NCBI GenBank assembly: GCA_019689775.1
Contig: JADGGV010000006.1
Span: 1-30,587, forward strand
Source of the DNA: Gemmatimonadota bacterium
GTDB taxonomy: Bacteria > Gemmatimonadota > Gemmatimonadetes > Longimicrobiales > RSA9
DNA length: 30,587 bases
Direction of reading: 5' to 3'
Shown here one piece after another: positions 18,644 through 24,789 of the stretch. The notes beneath the pieces were generated by a model. That model was not told the origin of the DNA, did not search any database, and was given only the letters and a program-made list of their open reading frames with translations. Position 1 is the stretch's first letter. Every line of letters begins with the position of its first letter. The translations under genes were made by a program, and so were the position numbers.

Positions 18644-19138
18644 ATGGCGGATCTTCGCCGGGAACCGGTCTTCACAACCGCTGTGGCAGCAACGCGGCAC
18701 GCAATCACTGACCTCGCGGCACATGGCGTTGCCGACGCGCTCGCACTGGTTCGCCGTGTGAGAGGCGTGAACCACCTTCAGGGCCACGCGAACAGCATCG
18801 TCCCCCTGGCGGTGCTCATGGCTAGGGTGTATCCCCAGGTACTCCAGGTTGTCCGGGCGCGGACCGATCTTCGGAACGGCTTAGATCCGCAGGGACCGGA
18901 GACGCGAGATCAGCTCGTTTGGCGAACCGTCAAGACGGGCGTGCAACTGCTGGTGGCAGTCCGCGCTGCTGACATTATTGCCGAGGAGATGAGGACGGGC
19001 GCTCCACAAACTGTGGAGAATGTGGCCCAAACGTATCTCTCGCAGCGATTTGGCGGTGGCCAGCCGCGGGGAGGTGCAGGCGATACGGTGGTGAAGCGAA
19101 CGCTCAAGCTGATGGCCCACATTGCGATCGAACTCTAA
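18644..19138 (+). CDS. Small protein with the LQGH domain, unknown function
   Basis: This 164-residue protein is mostly helical and has no recognised family. It looks like a free-standing relative of the C-terminal domain of the PLD-like protein just upstream: both have LQGH (45-48 here), then a hydrophobic helix, a long helical stretch, and a glycine-rich turn followed by K-R and a hydrophobic helix (GGGQPRGGAGDTVVKRTLKLM here). The spacing from LQGH to the K-R pair is about 93 residues in the PLD protein and about 108 here. The ATG at 18644 has GGAG six bases upstream; an in-frame TTG at 18620 is less likely. Its end overlaps the only plausible start of the second PglX C-terminal gene by 17 bases, suggesting translational coupling. 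Base use is less GC-rich than in the core BREX genes. It might act as a regulator or partner of the PLD protein. Confidence 0.62.
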   Translation: MADLRREPVFTTAVAATRHAITDLAAHGVADALALVRRVRGVNHLQGHANSIVPLAVLMARVYPQVLQVVRARTDLRNGLDPQGPETRDQLVWRTVKTGVQLLVAVRAADIIAEEMRTGAPQTVENVAQTYLSQRFGGGQPRGGAGDTVVKRTLKLMAHIAIEL

Positions 19139-21179
19139 CCCGAAGACGGAGGGGTGGTTCGTCCGTTTACTGAACGCCCCTGTCGATGAGAAGCACCGCA
19201 AGCTCGCCGAATGCGTGCACCAGCTGCGCAGCGGCGTCGACGCGGCGGGCACCTTTGCGGTTTCGCGGCACACCTTCACGCGCTACCCCGATTCAGCGTG
19301 GGTGTACGACCTGCCTGACGATGTTGCTGCGCTATTTGACACGGGTGCTCCGGTCAGCAGCCTCATATTCGAGGCGGAACGCGGCCTCTGCGTGGCAAAC
19401 GCGGACCAATTATTCCGAACGAGCTGGGAGGTGGATCCCAGGAGCATCGGTCTCTCCAACCGCTGGGCCAGGACGAACAACGGGAGCCCATACGCCCCCT
19501 ACTATCACCCGAGCCTCTGGCTCGTGCGTGCGGACTGCGGCACGTGGCGGTCTGTCCTATCCTACGCATCTGGCACGTTGACGAGCCATGATAGCTACGG
19601 GAGAGCCGGCGCTGGGTACGGCAAGAGGACCGGTTTCATGTACGCGTACCCGCTTCCCGCGGAACACGCCTTCACTGTCGAGGGGCAGGCGCTGTTCCCG
19701 GTCGGGCGCAACGACAATTGGGACGTTCTACTCCTCGCGAATTCACGCGTGTTCGCCGCTGTGGTGAATCGGTTCACGGCGCAGCACAAGTACCATGGCT
19801 ATCTCAACTCGATCTACGTTCGCGACCTCGAGCTCTCGGATCTTGCTCCGCGCGCTGAGCGCATCGTGGAGCTCCTGCGCGAGATCGACACATCGAACGA
19901 AATCTCACCCGTGTTCACGGTGGCGAGCGGGGATCGCCGACTTGGCTTGAGAGCGTCCCTGGCTGATCAAGCACGCCTGTCCATTCGAGCTTCTGAGGCG
20001 AACAGGCTGCGCGAGGAGGCCGATGAGGAAATCGAGCGGAGACTCGGAGCGTCGGTCGATAGATCCGAGTCCCCGCCCTATGACGTCAATTACCTGGAGG
20101 CGTTCTTCAACGAGTCTGCAGCCGACGAAGTTCAGCTCCGCGTCGCGAACCTCCTCATGTGGTGCGTCGGCGTCGCCTTCGGCCGTTGGGACATTCGCAT
20201 GGCCCACGACGCCTCGCTCATCCCCGCCCTCCAGGGCCCCTTCGAGCGCCTGCCGCGGGTAGCCCCCGGCGGGCTGGTCGGCCCCGACGGCCTCCCGGCC
20301 ACGCCCGATCGCATCGCCTCGGAGGCATGGCTCCGCGCCCGCCCGGACGCGATCACGCTCCCCGAGCCCGGCAGCTTCGAGGGGCCGGAGAGCGTCACGG
20401 CCGCCGAGTACCCGATCGAGGTCGCCTGGGACGGCATCCTGGTGGACGATCCCGGCCACCCGCGTGACATCCTCGCCAAGGTGCGCGAGGTCCTGGCCTA
20501 CGTGTACGGCGGCACGGAGCGCGCGCGGGAGATCGAGGAGGAGGCGCTCGGGATCCTGCAGGCGGGCGCGCGCACGCCCCGGACGTTGCGCGACTGGTTC
20601 CGCACCCAGAAGGCGACGGAGCTGGGCAAGACCTTCTTCGACTTCCACATCCAGCGCTACAGCAAGAGCCGGCGCAAGGCCCCGATCTACTGGCGCCTCA
20701 CCAGCAACCCCGGGCGTGGCCAGGCCGACTACAGCGTGTGGCTCTACTACCACCGGCTCACGGGGGATACGCTCTGGCAGGTGCTGACCCGCTACGTCGG
20801 CCCCAAGCGGGAGCTGGAGGCGAGGCGACTGGAGGACCTGCGTCGCTCCCGGGAGAGCGCCGGGGGAGGGGAGCGGAGCCGGATCGAGAAGGAGATCGAG
20901 GGCAAACTCCAGCTCCTCGAGGAGCTGGACTGGTTCGAGGCGCGGCTGCGCGCCCTGGCAGAGCGCGGCTACGCCCCTGACCTGGACGACGGCGTGATCA
21001 TCAACCTCGCCCCGCTGCACGAGCTGGTGCCGTGGAAGGAGCCGGAGCAGGTCTGGAAGAAGCTCGAGAAGGGCGACTACGACTGGGCCAGGCTGGCCAT
21101 GAAGTACTGGCCGGACCGGGTGCGGGAAAAGTGCCGCGAGGATCGGAGTCTCGCCATCGCCCACGGGATGGAGCGGTGA
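19122..21179 (+). CDS. pglX: PglX C-terminal half, specificity-like protein S2
   Basis: This 685-residue frame is a second PglX C-terminal half with no methyltransferase motifs. Its target-recognition-like N-terminal part (about 1-339) starts at the same point of PglX as S1 (GWFVRLLNAP here, AAFIRVHDAE in S1). It is otherwise clearly different, sharing only short segments such as WEVDPR-x-IG and Y-x-PYY. Residues 340-685 are about 90% identical to residues 378-720 of S1. The only start codon I can find in frame is TTG at 19122 (a stop lies at 19110-19112), inside the end of the preceding gene and without a clear ribosome binding site, so expression probably depends on reinitiation. The first two thirds are visibly lower in GC than the C-terminal third, with the change at the repeat boundary. 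It should give the shared methyltransferase a second target sequence; this is inferred. Confidence 0.82.
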   Translation: MRSNSNPKTEGWFVRLLNAPVDEKHRKLAECVHQLRSGVDAAGTFAVSRHTFTRYPDSAWVYDLPDDVAALFDTGAPVSSLIFEAERGLCVANADQLFRTSWEVDPRSIGLSNRWARTNNGSPYAPYYHPSLWLVRADCGTWRSVLSYASGTLTSHDSYGRAGAGYGKRTGFMYAYPLPAEHAFTVEGQALFPVGRNDNWDVLLLANSRVFAAVVNRFTAQHKYHGYLNSIYVRDLELSDLAPRAERIVELLREIDTSNEISPVFTVASGDRRLGLRASLADQARLSIRASEANRLREEADEEIERRLGASVDRSESPPYDVNYLEAFFNESAADEVQLRVANLLMWCVGVAFGRWDIRMAHDASLIPALQGPFERLPRVAPGGLVGPDGLPATPDRIASEAWLRARPDAITLPEPGSFEGPESVTAAEYPIEVAWDGILVDDPGHPRDILAKVREVLAYVYGGTERAREIEEEALGILQAGARTPRTLRDWFRTQKATELGKTFFDFHIQRYSKSRRKAPIYWRLTSNPGRGQADYSVWLYYHRLTGDTLWQVLTRYVGPKRELEARRLEDLRRSRESAGGGERSRIEKEIEGKLQLLEELDWFEARLRALAERGYAPDLDDGVIINLAPLHELVPWKEPEQVWKKLEKGDYDWARLAMKYWPDRVREKCREDRSLAIAHGMER
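20139..21166 (+). repeat. Long direct repeat, copy 2 (C-terminal region of S2)
   Basis: This is the partner of the repeat at 16508-17535, gap-free and in the same orientation. A crossover between the copies would remove 3631 bases, including the PLD-like gene, the LQGH gene and the S2 recognition region, and would leave a single intact S1-type gene. Gene conversion would keep the two C-terminal regions alike while the recognition regions diverge. Confidence 0.85.
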
Positions 21180-21207
21180 TGGTGCGGCCCACCCCGTGAG
21201 CCTGTCG

Positions 21208-21235
21208 TCCAGCCGCACGCTGGATCGATTTCTCG
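21208..21235 (+). terminator. Possible terminator after S2
   Basis: TCCAGC (21208-21213), a five-base loop and GCTGGA (21219-21224) form a 6-bp stem followed by TCGATTTCT, the only T-rich stretch nearby. It lies 29 bases after the S2 stop and could end the upstream transcript or reduce read-through. The stem is short. Confidence 0.35.
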
Positions 21236-21477
21236 CACGGCCGGTGCTTGAAATGGCGATGGGGATTCGCGACTCAGCGCGTTCGGGGTAGCATGGCCGG
21301 AGGCGATCGCCGGGGGAGGAGAACGACGCCCGGCCCGACGATGCGCTGATGCCGTCCCGCACGGCGGTGGTGCAAAGGGGGAGTGCGTACTTCGGGCGCT
21401 GCTCCCTACCCGGTGGATGCCATGACGACGCCGATACAGGGGAGAGGGGAAGGGCCATCATCTGGAGGCGGGGTGAC
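21225..21477 (+). other. Spacer before the ATPase gene
   Basis: No convincing gene is seen between S2 and the ATPase start. The ATPase frame is open back to 21349, but the added residues look non-coding. GGAGG at 21464-21468 lies nine bases before ATG 21478 and fixes that start. A weak promoter-like pair, TTCGCG and TAGCAT with 17 bases between them, ends near 21293; it is not strong enough to call. With the hairpin upstream, the ATPase pair may be its own transcription unit. Confidence 0.4.
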
Positions 21478-22629
21478 ATGAGCGCCGATCTGAGGTTCCG
21501 GAGTCTTCGGCTGCAGAACTGGAAGAACTTCTCGCGCGTGAGCGTGAGCCTCCAGGATCGCATGTTCCTGGTGGGGCCGAATGCGTCGGGGAAGTCGAAC
21601 TTCCTGGATGCCTTTCGATTTCTCAGGGATCTGGCGTCGTCCGGCGGGGGCTTGCAGGAGGCCGTCGCGCGGCGCGGCGGCGTAAGCCCGATCAGGAGTC
21701 TGGCCGCCAGAGGGATGAAAATGGATGTCGAGATCGAGGTCGAGGTCCACGCGTCGGCCGGTACGCCGCCCTGGCACTATCTCGTGGCGTTTAACCAGGA
21801 CAATCAACGCCGCCCAATCGTGAAGAGGGAGCAGGTCCGTGCAGGCGACCACGTCTTACTGGATCGACCTGAGCCCGATGACAGGACGGACCCCGCGCGC
21901 CTGACGCAGACCTACCTCGAGCAGGTGAACGTAAATCGGGAGTTCCGAGACCTGGCGACGTTCTTCAGCTCGATCCGCTACCTACACATCGTCCCGCAGC
22001 TCGTTCGTGAGCCGGACCGATCCGTGGGGCGCGCGAACGATCCGTTCGGCGGCGATTTCCTCGAGCAGGTGGCGAAGACCCAGGAGAATACCCGGAAGGC
22101 GCGTCTGCGGCGTATCCAGGAGGCGCTGCGCATCGCCGTTCCGCAGCTCGCTGAAATCGAGCTGTGGCGGGACGAGCGCGGCACCCCGCACCTGCGCGGC
22201 AAATATCGGCACTGGCGTCCACCGGGCGCGTGGCAGACGGAGGCGCAGTTCTCCGACGGCACCCTGCGGCTGCTGGGTCTGCTCTGGGCGGTGATGGACC
22301 GCGGAGGCCCGCTGTTGCTCGAGGAGCCCGAGCTCTCGCTCCATCCGGAGCTGGTTCGGCTCCTGCCGCAGGTGCTCGCGCGCGTCCAGCGGCGGACGGG
22401 CAGGCAGATCTTTCTCAGTACGCATTCCCCCGATCTGCTGCGTGACGAAGGCATCGGGCTCGACGAGGTGCTGCTCCTCGAGCCCGGAGCCGAGGGGACG
22501 CAGGTGACGACGGCTGGATCGCATCAGGAGATCCGCGATCTGCTCCACGGAGGGGTCTCGCTTGCCGATGTCGTCATCCCCCGCACGCGCCCCGAGCGAG
22601 CCGAGCAACTCACGTTGTTCCCGCGGTGA
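21478..22629 (+). CDS. AAA15/21-type ATPase of a defence gene pair
   Basis: This 383-residue protein is an SMC/ABC-like ATPase of the AAA15/AAA21 group. It shows an N-terminal LRLQNWKNF segment, Walker A GPNASGKSN (33-41), an ABC-signature-like FSDGTLRLLGLL, Walker B LLLEEPELSLHP, and the switch histidine in LSTHSPDLL. ATPases of this form work as nucleotide-driven sensors or clamps in many two-gene phage-defence systems (PARIS and Septu are examples), paired with a nuclease or Toprim-type effector. The next gene starts within its stop (TGATG) and encodes such a partner, so the two are coupled. It is not a known BREX component, so it is better seen as a guest module within the island. A housekeeping repair role is less likely given the context. 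Confidence 0.88.
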   Translation: MSADLRFRSLRLQNWKNFSRVSVSLQDRMFLVGPNASGKSNFLDAFRFLRDLASSGGGLQEAVARRGGVSPIRSLAARGMKMDVEIEVEVHASAGTPPWHYLVAFNQDNQRRPIVKREQVRAGDHVLLDRPEPDDRTDPARLTQTYLEQVNVNREFRDLATFFSSIRYLHIVPQLVREPDRSVGRANDPFGGDFLEQVAKTQENTRKARLRRIQEALRIAVPQLAEIELWRDERGTPHLRGKYRHWRPPGAWQTEAQFSDGTLRLLGLLWAVMDRGGPLLLEEPELSLHPELVRLLPQVLARVQRRTGRQIFLSTHSPDLLRDEGIGLDEVLLLEPGAEGTQVTTAGSHQEIRDLLHGGVSLADVVIPRTRPERAEQLTLFPR

Positions 22630-23240
22630 TGGCGGTGCCCGCTCGCGTGGTAGTATCGGCGGCGGTCGAGGGCATCGTCGACGAAGCGGTGGTACGCCGA
22701 CTCATCACCGTGGCTGGCGGCCTGCCCGGCACCGTGTACGGCAAGAACGGCAAGCCCGCGCTGCGAGAGAGGATCAACGGTTACAACAACGCCGCGCGCC
22801 ATACCCCGTGGATCGTGCTGATCGATCTCGACCGTGACGCGGAGTGCGCGCCACAGCTGCGGAATGCGTGGGTGCCGGAACCGGCGGACCACCTGTGTTT
22901 TCGGGTCGCGGTGTGTGAGGTCGAGTCCTGGCTCATGGCGGACGCCGAGGCGATGGCCAGGTTCCTCGGAGTGGCCCGCGGCCGTGTGCCTCGCGACCCT
23001 GAAACCATCGTCGATCCAAAGCAGGCGTTGGTGAATCTCGCTCGCGCATCGCGACGCCGCGACATCCGGGAGGACATCGTTCCGCGCGAGGGTAGTGGAC
23101 GATCGGTTGGCCCGGCGTACAATTCGCGCCTCATCGAGTACGTCGAGCAGCACTGGCGTCCCGAGATCGCCGCGCAGAATGCCTCGAGCCTTCGGCGGGC
23201 CATTGCCTGCCTGGAGCGAGTCATCGGTGGTGCGATGTGA
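22629..23240 (+). CDS. Toprim-like (DUF4276-type) partner of the ATPase
   Basis: This 203-residue protein begins with a beta strand leading to Glu14 in AAVEGIVDE and continues to Asp66-x-Asp68-x-Asp70 in LIDLDRD. This is the acidic Glu...DxD arrangement of Toprim-fold metal-dependent nucleases. A later segment, VCEVESWLMADAE, is typical of the DUF4276-like proteins that commonly sit beside AAA15-type ATPases. I infer a metal-dependent nuclease effector triggered by the ATPase; nuclease activity cannot be proven from sequence. ATG 22629 overlaps the ATPase stop; a GTG three bases earlier is also in frame. Close relatives of the general layout are two-gene systems such as PARIS, whose effector is however a DUF4435 protein. 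Confidence 0.75.
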   Translation: MAVPARVVVSAAVEGIVDEAVVRRLITVAGGLPGTVYGKNGKPALRERINGYNNAARHTPWIVLIDLDRDAECAPQLRNAWVPEPADHLCFRVAVCEVESWLMADAEAMARFLGVARGRVPRDPETIVDPKQALVNLARASRRRDIREDIVPREGSGRSVGPAYNSRLIEYVEQHWRPEIAAQNASSLRRAIACLERVIGGAM

Positions 23241-23585
23241 TACGAGAGGTGTCCGGACTACCGCAATCGGCGAAGAAGGCCGCATGCCTCCGTGGGATGC
23301 CGGAGATAGTCGCGCAGGACGTTGCTGCACGGATGTCGGGGTTCCACCAATGCCTGCGGCTGGATTGGCCTGAGCTTCGACCAGGAGCGGGGGAGCGGGG
23401 TCGTGCCGAGCCCGCGCTGCGATGCGCGCCGGCCGAGCGGCATCGCCGGATACCGCCTCCAGGCCCGTTAGCCGAGCGGCGCGCCGCACAGCTGGGGGAC
23501 GGCGGACGAGCTGGAGCGGGCGGTCGGCCCGGCGGTGCCGCCGAGCCCGGCTCCAAAGCGATGACGCACCGCCAGGATTGACCCG
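23241..23585 (+). other. Spacer with a doubtful ORF
   Basis: A 114-codon frame runs from a GTG at 23237, overlapping the previous stop, to 23581. Its first 45 or so residues are plausible protein (MIREVSGLPQ, then DVAARMSGFHQCLRLDW), but the rest is arginine-, alanine- and glycine-rich without any motif. It could be the decayed remnant of a small gene. I see no promoter or RNA gene here. Confidence 0.25.
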
Positions 23586-24467
23586 ATGGAGCTGCGCTTC
23601 GTGCACGCCGTCGAAGGCGAGCGGGCCCTGCTCGGGAACCAGGTCGTCGGAGTCATTTACGCGCCGGCGCGCCCTGGGGGCGACTACTGGTTCCGGAACC
23701 AAATCACCGGCGAGCTGCACAAGGGCTACACGGCGCGGACGGTCAAGACGGCTCTGGCCGACGATGTCCGCCGGTCCCTCGACGCCAGGGCAAGGATGCA
23801 GGCCGCCAATGTGGCCTCGGTTCCGCGGCCCGACACCGAGCCGCCGACGCCTCGGGCGCAGGGATTCCGGGATGACAAGGAGATCTTCAGCACTGTCGCG
23901 AGCACGGCAACGGGCGCGGCAGCGTCCCGTGCGCCCCGGTCGAAGCCCGTGCCCGTACCGAGGTTCATCAACTGCCCCCTTTGCGGTGCGCAGCTCGGGA
24001 CGAGGCTCGCGGCGCACTTCAAGAAGATGCACCCGAGAAAGCTTTCCCTGGTCGGCCCGCTACAGCGGAGGCTCAAGGACCTCAGGGGCAGCGATCCAGG
24101 GTACAGTCCCACGCGCACCCGGAACGCGCCGGGAAAGGGCGCTCATCCCCGCATTCCGAAGTGGGTGGACGAGCTGGTCGAGCAGAACCGGGTCGCCGTG
24201 GTCGAAGACGTCTGGATCAAGTGCCCCCGGTGCAGCATGAAGGTGCGGGAGCGGGAGCTGGGGTCGCACCTCGTCACGGTACATGTGTACGGCAGGGGAA
24301 AGCAGGTGACCAGACGCAACGCACCGATGCAGCCAAAGGCGAAGTACGCTGACCAACTCGAACGCCGTCACGATGCCAGTCTGCACCGGGGATCCCACAT
24401 CAGGGACGGTGGGCGCTTTGGCAGTTATCCGGCACACGACGGCTACGGCGATGAGCATCGGCCGTGA
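23586..24467 (+). CDS. Double C2H2 zinc-finger protein, unknown function
   Basis: This 293-residue protein carries two C2H2-type zinc-binding motifs. The first is Cys130, Cys133, His144, His149 (C-x2-C-x10-H-x4-H). The second is Cys213, Cys216, His228, His233 (C-x2-C-x11-H-x4-H). The N-terminal part (about 1-75) is a small separate region that starts MELRFVHAVEGERALLGN; between the regions there is a Pro/Ala-rich linker. The C-terminus is basic and low in complexity. Such fingers can bind DNA or RNA or bring proteins together. I do not recognise a named family. It lies between the ATPase pair and the methyltransferase on the same strand, so it could recognise nucleic acid for either system, or regulate the island. 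ATG 23586 is the natural start, with no strong ribosome binding site. Confidence 0.68.
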   Translation: MELRFVHAVEGERALLGNQVVGVIYAPARPGGDYWFRNQITGELHKGYTARTVKTALADDVRRSLDARARMQAANVASVPRPDTEPPTPRAQGFRDDKEIFSTVASTATGAAASRAPRSKPVPVPRFINCPLCGAQLGTRLAAHFKKMHPRKLSLVGPLQRRLKDLRGSDPGYSPTRTRNAPGKGAHPRIPKWVDELVEQNRVAVVEDVWIKCPRCSMKVRERELGSHLVTVHVYGRGKQVTRRNAPMQPKAKYADQLERRHDASLHRGSHIRDGGRFGSYPAHDGYGDEHRP

Positions 24468-24789
24468 ACGCCCCGGTTGGAGTGGTGACGGGATCCCTCG
24501 TGTCAGGCAGTTGCCGGTGGACTGCTGCTTCCGGCCTGCGATGGTCGGCGAGCAGTCGCATACATAACGAACGTGGAGAACCGCTGATCATGCCGCTCGT
24601 GAACGAAGGATCCGGGTCATACGACGCGCTTCGGATTGTCATCATCCGATCTGCCGGCCGGCATCTCTTCACCAAGGTCCCCGGCGTGATCGACGCTCCC
24701 TCGGCGCCTTCGCAAATCGCAACGCCGCGGATGTGGCCCAACGGGTCGGACGCTGCTCCGGCGGTCGCGGCCATGGAGGTTTAGCGCCC
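24468..24789 (+). other. Leader region of the methylase-pglZ-brxL block
   Basis: I see no supported gene here. A 106-codon frame (24464-24784) is open but shows no coding character. The stretch contains an inverted repeat, TCGGAT and ATCCGA (24631-24636 and 24644-24649), and a perfect 12-base palindrome, TGCCGGCCGGCA (24652-24663), which could be regulatory. GGAGG at 24775-24779 lies ten bases before the methylase ATG. A promoter for the last three genes may lie here, but I cannot point to one with confidence. Confidence 0.35.

Noticed and set aside
15377..21179. S1 and S2 as simple degraded remnants of pglX
   Set aside because: Both are long intact frames, start at the same domain junction, keep the conserved motifs, and differ mainly in the recognition region, which decay would not produce.
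17580..21179. Insertion of a transposon or integron between S1 and S2
   Set aside because: No transposase, integrase, terminal inverted repeats or target duplications could be found; the only long repeats are the coding C-terminal regions.
21248..21294. TTGAAA and TAGCAT as a promoter before the ATPase gene
   Set aside because: The boxes are 34 bases apart. The alternative pair with 17-base spacing (TTCGCG/TAGCAT) matches the -35 consensus too poorly.
23466..23545. Bases resembling the 5' arm of a Ser/Leu tRNA (TTAGCCGAGCGG)
   Set aside because: There is no matching acceptor strand and no TTCGA-type T-arm at the right distance.
24464..24784. 106-codon ORF before the methylase gene
   Set aside because: No domain, composition not protein-like, and the methylase has its own good ribosome binding site; treated as leader.
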